A stretch of DNA of 50,827 bases from Fusobacterium sp. SYSU M8D902 (GTDB taxonomy: Bacteria; Fusobacteriota; Fusobacteriia; Fusobacteriales; Fusobacteriaceae): assembly GCF_040199715.1 (NCBI RefSeq), contig NZ_JBEFNA010000017.1, positions 1 to 50,827 on the forward strand. Reading direction: 5' to 3'. Under the pieces are notes generated by a model. That model was not told the origin of the DNA. It made no database searches and worked only from the letters and a program-made list of their open reading frames with translations. The position numbers and the translations under genes are program-made. Below are positions 8,605-17,094 of the stretch, piece by piece; within the stretch, counting starts at the first letter, position 1; the number at the start of each line of letters is the position of its first letter.

Positions 8605-10170
8605 CTATTTCCTTCTAACATTCTGTAAAGGTATAATTTCTTTTATTGAAGAAAACTCTACTCCTTCTATGTCTTCTCTTGATACTGCCACTACAACAGT
8701 AGTTACAAGAGGTACATATATAGCTTGTTCATAAAAACTTTCAACTATATAATCAAAATTACTTTGAAGTTTATCTTTATTAGTCTCCATCAAAGAATCT
8801 CTCATGACTTGATGTAATTCCTCACGATTCTCTATCCCCTTTTGAACAATATTAAATTTATCTCCATCACTTATCATAGCTGCCAATGTTGCAAAAGGTT
8901 CATAAGATCCACCCCAAGAATTAAACATTATTATATCAAAATCACCTTTAGTCCAATTTTGACGAAATAATTTTGATTCTTCTTGTGATATATTAAGTTT
9001 AACTCCCACTTTTTTATACTGTTGCTGTAATATCTCTGCTAAAATTTTCCCGTTTTTTATACTATTGTCTAAACTTAATTTTATTTCTAATATTTCACCA
9101 TTTTTTTGACGATACTCTCCACTATTATCATATTTCCAACCAGACTCTTCCAATAATTCATTTGCTTTATCTAAATTAAATACATATGAATTTTTCACAG
9201 TATTTTTAACATACTCCACATCATCTGTAAAATAGCAATCTGCTGGTTTTCTAATTCCTTTAAAAATCTCCTTAGAGATTGTTTGATTATCAGTAGCATA
9301 ATTTAAGGCTTGTCTAACTCTTTTATCTCCCAAAATTTTCCCAGCAGTATTTAAACTTAAGCTAGTTACCTGTTTTGGTTCTGAAATTTTAACATTGAAT
9401 CCCTCTTTTTTTAATTGTTCAATATTTTCCACATTTAAAGAGTCAAAGTTATCATAAATCATATCTATATCTCCAGCTCTTAACATTGCTACACTTGTTC
9501 CCATATCTGATACAACATATGTTTTAAAATACTCAAATTTCGGTTTATCTCCCCAATAGTTTTCATTTCTTTTGAAGATTGCAAATTGATTCGCCTCATA
9601 CTTATCTAAACTCCACATCCCTGTTCCTATAGGAGCTGAAATCTCTTTGGCACTTAGTTGTCCATCTACAAATCCCTTTTCTCCTAAAAATACAAGTGGT
9701 CTTGAAAATGTAAGATCTTTTAAAAATGAGTTACATGGATTTTTTAAAACAAATTTAATTGTATAATCATCTATTATCTCTATTTTTTCTATCTCTTTTA
9801 AAGATTGTAAAAATGAAAAAGCTTTTTTATTCATAAGTACTTCTTCAAAATTTTTCTTTACAATACTGCTATTAAAATTAGATCCATCACTAAATTTTAC
9901 ATTTTCTCTAAGTTTAAATGTATACTCTTTTCCATCTTCTGAAATTTCCCATTTTTCACTCAATACAGGAGCTATCTCTCCATCCTTCAATGTTACTAAT
10001 CCTTCATATACCCATCCTTGAGCATAATGTGGACTTGCCATTAAATGAGGATTCAATTCTCCTATATCCTTTGGTATTGTTATTTTCAACATATTTTTTT
10101 CTGAGTTTTTCTCTGATCCACACCCTATAATAAAAGAACTTAATATAAGCGACAATAGTATTTTTTTCAT
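8605..10170 (-). CDS. Lipoprotein substrate-binding protein, family 5 (nickel/peptide type)
   Basis: Extracytoplasmic SBP of the NikA/DppA/OppA family, 521 aa. The signal sequence ends in the lipobox FIIGC, with the lipidated cysteine near residue 17. The mature part shows the family features: LNPHLMASPHYAQGWVYEGL, APVLSEKWEISEDGKEYTF, then VRQALNYATDN. It starts one base after cbiJ, with no terminator or promoter in between, so it is read with the cobalamin genes. In this family the ligand may be nickel, cobalt, heme or short peptides. Cobalt or a corrinoid precursor is an inference from context. Confidence 0.9.
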   Translation of the reverse strand: MKKILLSLILSSFIIGCGSEKNSEKNMLKITIPKDIGELNPHLMASPHYAQGWVYEGLVTLKDGEIAPVLSEKWEISEDGKEYTFKLRENVKFSDGSNFNSSIVKKNFEEVLMNKKAFSFLQSLKEIEKIEIIDDYTIKFVLKNPCNSFLKDLTFSRPLVFLGEKGFVDGQLSAKEISAPIGTGMWSLDKYEANQFAIFKRNENYWGDKPKFEYFKTYVVSDMGTSVAMLRAGDIDMIYDNFDSLNVENIEQLKKEGFNVKISEPKQVTSLSLNTAGKILGDKRVRQALNYATDNQTISKEIFKGIRKPADCYFTDDVEYVKNTVKNSYVFNLDKANELLEESGWKYDNSGEYRQKNGEILEIKLSLDNSIKNGKILAEILQQQYKKVGVKLNISQEESKLFRQNWTKGDFDIIMFNSWGGSYEPFATLAAMISDGDKFNIVQKGIENREELHQVMRDSLMETNKDKLQSNFDYIVESFYEQAIYVPLVTTVVVAVSREDIEGVEFSSIKEIIPLQNVRRK

Positions 10171-10171
10171 T

Positions 10172-10924
10172 TTACTCCCTCTTTTCTACATTTAATAATA
10201 ATTCATCTATGCTGTTGTAGCAATTAGGATAATCTATCTTAGGTCGAGTAAGAAAAATTACTTCTATTCCTGATTCTTCAGCAGCTTCTATCTTTTCTCT
10301 TTCCCCTCCGGTGTCTCCAGCTTGTTTAGTTATAATATATTTTATATCATATTGTTCGATCATAGCCTTGTTCATACTCTTACTAAAAGGTCCTTGCATA
10401 GCAATTATATTTTTAGGTAATATTCCAAGATCTTCACATTTTTTTACCATATCCCATTTAGGTAAAATTCTAAAATAACATTGATTTAAATTATTTAATT
10501 GAGAAAAAAAAGGTATATTGTTACTACCTAAAGTAACTAATATATTCCCCTTTTTTTCTGCTATATATTTGATGATATCCTCAATTTTTTCAAACTCTTT
10601 ATAGAGTTTAGGGAGAAAAGAGATTTCCTCCCTTTCAAATCTAAAATACTCTATTTTCTTATCTTTGGATGCTTTTAATACATTTTCAGAAACTTCAACA
10701 GCATAAGGGTGCGAAAGATCAATCACCTTATCTATACTCTCTTTCTCTATAAAATCTAGCATCATTGGATAAGTTAATTTTTGGCATACTACTCTTACAG
10801 GTAGATTCTCTAAAAGTTTTCCTCCATATTCAGTAGCAGTAGTAACAATAATATCAGTGGTTTCTTTACAAAACTTTTCAAGAAACTCTCTTGAATCTTT
10901 GGTGCCACCTACTACCCAAATCAT
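10172..10924 (-). CDS. cbiJ: Cobalt-precorrin-6A reductase
   Basis: NAD(P)H-dependent reductase that converts cobalt-precorrin-6A to -6B (CobK/CbiJ family). The N-terminal nucleotide-binding motif is VVGGTKDSREF, and the family element VIDLSHPYAVEVSEN is near residue 85. ITKQAGDTGGEREKIEAA near residue 200 is the CobK/CbiJ C-terminal signature. Length of 250 aa is typical. The ATG overlaps the cbiH stop by 4 bases. It is the last biosynthetic gene before the ABC transporter genes. Confidence 0.93.
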   Translation of the reverse strand: MIWVVGGTKDSREFLEKFCKETTDIIVTTATEYGGKLLENLPVRVVCQKLTYPMMLDFIEKESIDKVIDLSHPYAVEVSENVLKASKDKKIEYFRFEREEISFLPKLYKEFEKIEDIIKYIAEKKGNILVTLGSNNIPFFSQLNNLNQCYFRILPKWDMVKKCEDLGILPKNIIAMQGPFSKSMNKAMIEQYDIKYIITKQAGDTGGEREKIEAAEESGIEVIFLTRPKIDYPNCYNSIDELLLNVEKRE

Positions 10925-11652
10925 AGATGATATCCTCTAGGTGTTATCATTCTTCCCTCTTTTATATATGTTTTAGAGTTACCAACTACAACTACAGTAA
11001 ACATATCTATTTCATGCTCTAACATCTCTTCTAAAGTAGTAAGTGTATAGTTTTGATCCTCTCTTCCCACATGTCTTAAAAGTGCTACTGGAGTTGTTGG
11101 AGCTTTATGTCTTAACATTATCTCTCTAGCTTCTACAATTTGCTCTGTTCTTCCTTTACTTTTTGGGTTATATAGTGAAATTACAAAATCTCCTTCACTA
11201 GCTCTATCTATTCTCTTAGTGATAACATCCCAATCTGTTAAAAGATCACTTAAACTTATTATAGCTTGATCGTGCATAAGTGGTGCTCCTACTAGAGCAG
11301 CTCCAGCTACTGATGATGTAATTCCTGGAATTATCTCTACTTCTATTCCACTACCAAGAGCAACCTCAATCATAATTCCTGCCATTCCATATATTCCTGC
11401 ATCTCCACTACTTATTAGAGCTACTGTTTTTCCCTCTTTAGCTAGCTCTAATACTTTTTCACATCTATCTATCTCTTTTTTCATTCCAGATACATAAAAC
11501 TCTTTATCTTTAAATTCATCTTTTACTAAATCAACATAAGTTATATATCCAGCTATTATATCTACACTTTTAAGAGTTCTATACGCTCTTACACTGATGT
11601 CATCCATATTTCCTGGACCAATTCCAACTACATATATTTTTCCTTTATTCAT
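10921..11652 (-). CDS. cbiH: Cobalt-factor III / precorrin-3B C17-methyltransferase
   Basis: SAM-dependent tetrapyrrole methylase that methylates C17 and triggers ring contraction (CbiH/CobJ). The family motif VGIGPGNMDDIS is at the N-terminus, SSGDAGIYGMAGIMIE near residue 90 forms part of the SAM pocket, and GITSSVAGAALVGAPLMHD follows. I prefer the ATG at 11652, ten bases after a GGAG, which leaves an 8-base overlap with cbiG. The ATG at 11670 would add six atypical residues before VVGIGPG. The protein has no C-terminal fusion such as the ferredoxin domain of some CbiH60 forms. Confidence 0.94.
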   Translation of the reverse strand: MNKGKIYVVGIGPGNMDDISVRAYRTLKSVDIIAGYITYVDLVKDEFKDKEFYVSGMKKEIDRCEKVLELAKEGKTVALISSGDAGIYGMAGIMIEVALGSGIEVEIIPGITSSVAGAALVGAPLMHDQAIISLSDLLTDWDVITKRIDRASEGDFVISLYNPKSKGRTEQIVEAREIMLRHKAPTTPVALLRHVGREDQNYTLTTLEEMLEHEIDMFTVVVVGNSKTYIKEGRMITPRGYHL

Positions 11653-12631
11653 ATCCAAATTTCTCCTCATAAATTGATATTGTTATTCCATTATAAATAT
11701 ATTTTTGCTCTAAAAAATCTCCATTTCCATTTGAAGCTAAAAGAGCACAAGGCTCTGAAACACAACTTACTCCTATCTGTTTTTTTACAAATTCAGAGCC
11801 TTTAAATCTTTGTTCTACCTCTTTTATCTCTTCTCTTGAAATTATCACAAGTTCTTTTTGAAGTTCTTCTACTAGTGAGAGCAATCCTAATTCATCAGCC
11901 TTGATATCTACTGTTGCTACTCTTTTTATACTTTCATAAGCTAGATTGTGTTTTTTCATAACCTGATCTAAAGCCTTAAATATCTCCTCTTTAGGTGTTC
12001 CACGTCTACAACCAACACCTACTATTAAATTTTTAGGGTATATTCTCATTATATCTATGTTCTTTTTATTAGAAGCTATCACAACTCCTGAAGAGTTAGT
12101 ATTTTCTCCTATTTTCACATTGTTTGGTAAAAGAATTTCAACTTTTTTATTATCAACTATCAAAGATGTTAAATCTTTAGCTTTAGTTAAAGATTCCATT
12201 TCACAGTTTAATTTCTGAGATAGGGTGTCTATAGCTATCTTTCCTGTAACATCAGAACTAGTTGTTATTATTGGAAGAAGTGAAAAGGTATTAGCAACCT
12301 TATAAGTAAGTTCATTAGCTCCACCAATATGACCTGAAAGAAGAGATATTACAAAATTTCCCCCTTCATCTATTACCAATACTGCTGGATCTATATCCTT
12401 ACTCTTTATTAAACAACTAATTTTTCTAATAACTATTCCCGTTGCCATAATAAAAATATGACCATCATAATTATTAAATTTTTTAGTGAGCTCATCTGTA
12501 AAGTTTTCTATCTGTATAGTATTTTCTAATTGAAATTTTTTCAAAGTATAAATATCAGCCTCTAACTTTACTCCTATTTTCTTAGCTAAATTCCCTGCTC
12601 CTCTTGTTACACTCCATATAGCTAATCTCAT
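11645..12631 (-). CDS. cbiG: Cobalt-precorrin-5A hydrolase
   Basis: CbiG opens the delta-lactone of cobalt-precorrin-5A and releases acetaldehyde. The N-terminal part reads RLAIWSVTRGAGNLAKKIG. The central domain has HIFIMATGIVIRKIS and SLLSGHIGGANELT, typical of CbiG, and the C-terminal domain (about 200-328) begins with IVGVGCRRGTPKEEI and ends with the conserved SVSEPCALLAS-like segment (here CVSEPCALLAS). At 328 aa it is a full-length standalone CbiG. It lies 3 bases from cbiF. Confidence 0.95.
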   Translation of the reverse strand: MRLAIWSVTRGAGNLAKKIGVKLEADIYTLKKFQLENTIQIENFTDELTKKFNNYDGHIFIMATGIVIRKISCLIKSKDIDPAVLVIDEGGNFVISLLSGHIGGANELTYKVANTFSLLPIITTSSDVTGKIAIDTLSQKLNCEMESLTKAKDLTSLIVDNKKVEILLPNNVKIGENTNSSGVVIASNKKNIDIMRIYPKNLIVGVGCRRGTPKEEIFKALDQVMKKHNLAYESIKRVATVDIKADELGLLSLVEELQKELVIISREEIKEVEQRFKGSEFVKKQIGVSCVSEPCALLASNGNGDFLEQKYIYNGITISIYEEKFGYE

Positions 12632-12634
12632 TTC

Positions 12635-13393
12635 TTATTCTACTCCCTTTCTGTATTCATGAGTAAATGTCTTATCATATAGTTTTGATTTTTCATACTC
12701 ATTTCCTAAGAAATCTCCTACTAAAATTTGAGCTGTTTTAGAAATTCCAGCCTCTTTTACCTGATTTTCTATTGTTTCTAATGTTCCTAGTACTATTTTT
12801 TGATCTGGCCAACTTGCTCTTTGTACTACAGCTATTGGTGTAGTCATAGGATAAGAAGTTGCAAGTCTTTTTACTACATCACCTATCATATGCACTGATA
12901 AGAATATAGCCATAGAAGCTTGGTGAGAAGCAAGACTCTCTAATGATTCTCCCTCTGGAACAGGTGTTCTTCCCTCTAATCTAGTACATATAACTGTTTG
13001 TGAAACTGCTGGAAGAGTGAACTCTTTTTTTACTGCAGCAGCTGAAGCTAAAAATGAACTTACTCCTGGAACTACTTCATACTCTATTCCATGTTCGTCT
13101 AAAACATCCATCTGTTCTCTATGAGCACCAAAAATTGCTGGATCTCCTGTATGAACTCTAGCAACTTTTTTCCCTGCTTTTATCCCTTTTATTGTTACAT
13201 CCATTACCTCTTCTAATGTCATAGATGCCGAATTATATATCTCTGCTCCCTCTTTATGACAATCTATTACCTCTCTTGGTACTAAAGATCCTGCATATAT
13301 AATAATATCAGCCTCTTTTACTATTCTCTGTCCTTTTACTGTTATTAATTCTGGATCTCCTGGTCCAGCTCCTATAAAGAAAACTTTTTCCAT
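12635..13393 (-). CDS. cbiF: Cobalt-precorrin-4 C11-methyltransferase
   Basis: SAM-dependent tetrapyrrole methylase acting on C11 (CbiF/CobM). Landmarks are VFFIGAGPGDPELITVKG at the N-terminus, IIYAGSLVPREV, RVHTGDPAIFGAHREQM near residue 80, and GVSSFLASAAAVKKEFTLP. These match CbiF more closely than CbiH or CbiL. The start overlaps the end of cbiL by 22 bases, so translation is coupled. The 252-residue length is normal. Confidence 0.96.
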   Translation of the reverse strand: MEKVFFIGAGPGDPELITVKGQRIVKEADIIIYAGSLVPREVIDCHKEGAEIYNSASMTLEEVMDVTIKGIKAGKKVARVHTGDPAIFGAHREQMDVLDEHGIEYEVVPGVSSFLASAAAVKKEFTLPAVSQTVICTRLEGRTPVPEGESLESLASHQASMAIFLSVHMIGDVVKRLATSYPMTTPIAVVQRASWPDQKIVLGTLETIENQVKEAGISKTAQILVGDFLGNEYEKSKLYDKTFTHEYRKGVE

Positions 13394-14100
13394 TCTTCAA
13401 ATCCTCCTTTTTTAAATATCATAGTTGTAAAGTATGGTATATCCTCTTTAGTGAGGTTAGATATATCATAAAAAACCTCTTCACTCTCTTTTCCACTATT
13501 TGATACCATTATGATGTTATTCATATTATTAGTTTTTATAAGAGCCTCTTTCAATTTATCAAAATTTCTACTAACTTTCATAAAAACTATATTTTCACTC
13601 TCTTGTAACTCTTTCTCAATATCTGTATTATCATTTATTGAAACTATTTTTAAAGATTCATCTCCCATTACTATTGGGAAATTAAATCTAGAAGCCATAT
13701 CTGCAAATGAAGATATTCCAGGAATAGTTTCAACTTGTGATTTATACTTATCTTGCATATTTTCTAAAAGATAAACATACGTACTATATGTCATGCTATC
13801 TCCAATAGTTAAGAAACCAACGTTTTTTCCTTGCTCTAATAGATTTTCAACCACTCTAGTATTAGCTTTTCTTCCCTCTACTCTATCCAATGGATTTTTT
13901 AACATAGGAAATTCCATAAATACTATCTCTACATCACTTTTTAAATACTCTTTAGCTATGTTGTAAGCTGTACTCCCCTCTGCTTTTTTTGCCTCAGGTA
14001 CGATTATTACATCTAATTTTTTTAAAGCGTTAACAGCTTTTATGGTAAGTTGCTCTGGGTCACCTACTCCTACACCTATTCCATAAAACTTATTTGTCAT
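13372..14100 (-). CDS. cbiL: Cobalt-factor II / precorrin-2 C20-methyltransferase
   Basis: SAM-dependent methylase that adds the C20 methyl group to cobalt-factor II. It opens with FYGIGVGVGDPEQLTIKA, the CbiL/CobI signature, followed by FLTIGDSMTYSTYVYLLE near residue 97 and IPGISSFADMASRFNFPIV. The 242-residue length fits the family. It is the first committed methylation after chelation. The gene for the chelatase itself (CbiK or CbiX) is not in this window. Confidence 0.95.
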   Translation of the reverse strand: MTNKFYGIGVGVGDPEQLTIKAVNALKKLDVIIVPEAKKAEGSTAYNIAKEYLKSDVEIVFMEFPMLKNPLDRVEGRKANTRVVENLLEQGKNVGFLTIGDSMTYSTYVYLLENMQDKYKSQVETIPGISSFADMASRFNFPIVMGDESLKIVSINDNTDIEKELQESENIVFMKVSRNFDKLKEALIKTNNMNNIIMVSNSGKESEEVFYDISNLTKEDIPYFTTMIFKKGGFEEWKKFSL

Positions 14101-14115
14101 TACTTATATCCTCCC

Positions 14116-14676
14116 TTATTTGTTAACTGTTATTATATAAATAGGATTTTCTCCATACATCATTGTGTATGGTCCTACTTTTTTACCACGTGAAACCATC
14201 ATATTTACAACTTCTATATCGCTAAAGTTATACTCTTTCAATAGAGACATTGTATCGTTCAAACTTTCCAATGTAATTGTATTTACAACTAGTCTAGCAT
14301 CATCAGTTGCATATTTTTTAAAATGCTCCAATATAGATCTCATACTTCCAGTTGATCCTCCAACAAACATTCTATCGTAAGAGATATTTGGTATATTTTC
14401 TGGAGCTCTTCCATGAATAAGTTCATAATTCTCAAGATTAAAATTCTTTACATTCTCTCTAATTGTATCTAGACCTTTTTCCTCTTTTTCTATACCTATT
14501 ACCTTTCCTAAAGGCATATATGTTGCTGCTTCTATACCAATTGTTCCAGTTCCAGCTCCAACATCTATCAACACTGAATCAGGTTTTAACTGAAGCTTAG
14601 CTATAGTCACAGCCCTTACCTCTTGTTTTGTCATAGGTAGCTCTCTTTGTATAAACTCCTTATCGTATATGTGCAA
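14116..14676 (-). CDS. cbiT: Cobalt-precorrin-6B (C15)-methyltransferase, decarboxylating
   Basis: Rossmann-fold methyltransferase that methylates C15 and decarboxylates the C12 acetate side chain. The motif I glycine loop is LIDVGAGTGTIGIEAA near residue 37, and the family N-terminus MTKQEVRAVTIAKLQL is clear. FVGGSTGSMRSIL matches the CbiT/CobL C-terminal domain. At 186 aa it is a standalone CbiT; its partner activity CbiE, fused in aerobic CobL, is the next gene upstream. Confidence 0.94.
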   Translation of the reverse strand: MHIYDKEFIQRELPMTKQEVRAVTIAKLQLKPDSVLIDVGAGTGTIGIEAATYMPLGKVIGIEKEEKGLDTIRENVKNFNLENYELIHGRAPENIPNISYDRMFVGGSTGSMRSILEHFKKYATDDARLVVNTITLESLNDTMSLLKEYNFSDIEVVNMMVSRGKKVGPYTMMYGENPIYIITVNK

Positions 14677-14693
14677 GATCTTTCCCTCCTCTT

Positions 14694-15317
14694 CTATTTT
14701 CTAATTATAACAATATTCATTAAAAATTCTCTATTTAAACTCTCATATTCAGCTATTTTTAATATAGTTATCTTTTCATCTGAATAGGATAATCTCTCCC
14801 CTATTACCATCTCTGCATCTGCAAAGCCATTCTCATAAAGCTTTTTTGCTATTGCATATGGAGTATTTATATTATCGGTAAGTAGAACAATTCCTTTTTC
14901 TTTAGTAAACTCCTCTATATAGTCAGCTTCTCTTCCATGTACACTTAGAAGTTTATACTCTTGCCATACCTCTCCTATTCTAGAGAATAGATATTGATAT
15001 GAAGATATTCCTGGTATTACTTCCAACTCTTCATTTTTATAATTTCTTCTTAAAAAACTAAGTAAGCTATAGAAGCCTGTATCCCCTGAAACTATAATCG
15101 TAATTTTTTTATCTCTATTCAGATTTAAATATACTATTAAATCTGATAACTTTTCCAAAGTATATTTATAACAGTCAGCTGGGAGCAAAGAGGAGATCTC
15201 CATCAATTGTCTTGCCCCTCCAACTGCGATTTCACTACTTTTTATTGTATCTATTCCTTTTTTAGTTATATAATCTATATTTCCTGGACCAAGTCCAACT
15301 ACTCTAATTTTTTCCAG
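14694..15317 (-). CDS. cbiE: Cobalt-precorrin-7 (C5)-methyltransferase, non-ATG start
   Basis: SAM-dependent methylase adding the C5 methyl group. The essential N-terminal motif RVVGLGPGNIDYIT is only encoded if translation begins at a CTG (15317) or ATT (15308). An in-frame TAG precedes the CTG, and no ATG, GTG or TTG lies upstream of the motif. CTG gives MEKIRVVGLGPGN, sits 4 bases after an AGGTGAG site and overlaps cbiD by 14 bases. An internal TTG-ATG at 15206 would delete the SAM-binding loop. SGDTGFYSLLSFL and IPGISSYQYLFSRIG complete the family pattern. An indel in the read or real start-codon decay are alternatives. Confidence 0.85.
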   Translation of the reverse strand: MEKIRVVGLGPGNIDYITKKGIDTIKSSEIAVGGARQLMEISSLLPADCYKYTLEKLSDLIVYLNLNRDKKITIIVSGDTGFYSLLSFLRRNYKNEELEVIPGISSYQYLFSRIGEVWQEYKLLSVHGREADYIEEFTKEKGIVLLTDNINTPYAIAKKLYENGFADAEMVIGERLSYSDEKITILKIAEYESLNREFLMNIVIIRK

Positions 15318-16428
15318 CTAACTCACCTGCCAATTGATAGAACTTCTCTGTATATCCAAGAGTTTCTCCTTTGAAAGAAAATAAGAGAACTTCACACTGT
15401 ATCTCTCCTCTTGAATACTCTTCTACTCTTCTTTTTACTTTTTCAGCTATAAAAGGAAAAAACTCTCTTTTTTCAATATAATCACACGCTTCTTCAACTG
15501 TATTAGATTCTAGTATCTTATGAATATTTTCTGAGCTTTCTCCACATAGAAAAGCATTAGCTCCCATTATCTCTACTCTTGCATCTGCAACTCTACTGTG
15601 TGTATTAAATATTCCACCAGCAATTTTTATTGCCTTTCCTATATGTCCTAAAAATAATATCTTTTTAAAGCCCAATTTAACAGCTGAATCAATCATAAAT
15701 CCTGCATAGTTACTTATTACTATTGTTTGCTCTAGATCTAATCCCAATTTCTCACAATAGTTCTTACTATAGTTTCCAAAGGTAAATATACACCAATCTC
15801 TATCTCTTGCCATTCTTAAAACTTTTAATTCTACAAACATAGAATCTTTTAAAGCCTCTTCGCTCATAGGTTTTACTATTCCTGTTGATCCCAATATGGA
15901 GATTCCACCTACAATCCCAAGTTTTGGATTGAATGTCTTTTTAGCTTTTTCTCTACCTTCAGGAACATATATGGTAATCACAGCTTTTTTTCCCATTTTA
16001 CCTAGAAAATCATCTGCTACCTCTTCAATCATTTTTTGTGGCCCAGGATTTATTGCAGACTTTCCTACCTTTGCCTGTAATCCTAATTTTGTAACTGTCC
16101 CTACTCCACGTCCACCTACTAAAATAAAGTTTTTAAATGAGATTCCTCTTTCTATCTCTGGTAATTCATCTACTAATTTTATTCTAGTACATATCTGTAT
16201 TCCATTTGTTACATCTGGATCATCACCAGCATACTTAGTAACAGCTACACTTACAAAATTTTTTCTAACTCTCAATCTATATATTGGAACTAATATATTT
16301 TGTCCATTTAATGTTGTAAAATTTACTTCATCTAGATAATTATTATTTAACAGAGCTTCTAACCCTGCTTTTACTCCAATTGCTGCACAACTTCCAGTAG
16401 TATAACCAGATTTTAACTCCTCAGCCAT
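15304..16428 (-). CDS. cbiD: Cobalt-precorrin-5B (C1)-methyltransferase
   Basis: CbiD methylates C1 in the anaerobic route and is a marker of early cobalt insertion. The opening LKSGYTTGSCAAIGVKAG is the family signature. GRGVGTVTKLGLQAKVGKSA with INPGPQ, then GISILGSTGIVKPMSEEA and FLGHIGKAIKIAGGIFNTHS, follow in the expected order. At 374 aa it is full length. It directly abuts cbiC upstream and overlaps the non-ATG start of cbiE. Confidence 0.96.
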   Translation of the reverse strand: MAEELKSGYTTGSCAAIGVKAGLEALLNNNYLDEVNFTTLNGQNILVPIYRLRVRKNFVSVAVTKYAGDDPDVTNGIQICTRIKLVDELPEIERGISFKNFILVGGRGVGTVTKLGLQAKVGKSAINPGPQKMIEEVADDFLGKMGKKAVITIYVPEGREKAKKTFNPKLGIVGGISILGSTGIVKPMSEEALKDSMFVELKVLRMARDRDWCIFTFGNYSKNYCEKLGLDLEQTIVISNYAGFMIDSAVKLGFKKILFLGHIGKAIKIAGGIFNTHSRVADARVEIMGANAFLCGESSENIHKILESNTVEEACDYIEKREFFPFIAEKVKRRVEEYSRGEIQCEVLLFSFKGETLGYTEKFYQLAGELAGKN

Positions 16429-17076
16429 TTAAAATCCCTCTCTTTTATACATTTGATAAAGAATACCATGAAGAATTGATACTGCTACTGTACTTCCTCC
16501 TTTTCTACCATTAATTGTTATGTACGGAAGTCCTAATTTTTTAAAATCCTCTTTTGATTCTGCTGCTCCTACAAATCCAACTGGTACTCCAACTACTAGA
16601 GCAGGTTTTTCTATCTCTCCTTTTTCTATCATCTCCTTTAACTGGTAAAGTGCTGTTGGAGCGTTTCCTATTAAGAATATTTTTGTTTTTTCATCCTTAC
16701 CTGCTTTTTCCATTCCAACTATTGAACGAGTTACCCCTCTCTCTTTAGCTTCTTTTATAACCTCTTCATCAGATACAAGGCAGTAAGCTGAACAACCAAA
16801 TTTAGAAAGAATTAGTTTGCTAAGTCCATTAACTATCATATTTGTATCACAGTATATTTTACAACCATTTTTTAATGCTTCCATAGCACTCTCTACAGCT
16901 CCATTTTGAAATTCAATTAAATCTGCATACTCAAAATCTGCTGTTGTATGTATAACTCTTTTTACTATTGGAAGTGTTTTTTCATCAAATTTATCTCTTT
17001 TCTCCCCTAGTTCTTCACCTATTATTTCAAAACTTCTTTTTTCAATATCTTGCGGAACTTTTATATATGTACTCAT
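16429..17076 (-). CDS. cbiC: Cobalt-precorrin-8 methylmutase
   Basis: Moves the C11 methyl group to C12 to form cobyrinate. The catalytic histidine is in VKRVIHTTADFEYADLI near residue 43. The family segments YCDTNMIVNGLSK, IVGMEKAG and VVGVPVGFVGAAESKE, then GRKGGSTVAVSILHGIL, are intact. Length of 215 aa is normal. It sits between cbiA and cbiD with short gaps. Confidence 0.96.
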   Translation of the reverse strand: MSTYIKVPQDIEKRSFEIIGEELGEKRDKFDEKTLPIVKRVIHTTADFEYADLIEFQNGAVESAMEALKNGCKIYCDTNMIVNGLSKLILSKFGCSAYCLVSDEEVIKEAKERGVTRSIVGMEKAGKDEKTKIFLIGNAPTALYQLKEMIEKGEIEKPALVVGVPVGFVGAAESKEDFKKLGLPYITINGRKGGSTVAVSILHGILYQMYKREGF

Positions 17077-17094
17077 CTATCTCTCCTTTTGTTT

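Noticed and set aside
15896-16339. 147-codon open frame on the plus strand inside cbiD
   Set aside because: It is antisense to a fully conserved cbiD, has no ribosome site and low-complexity composition. It is a by-product of the A/T-rich codon bias.
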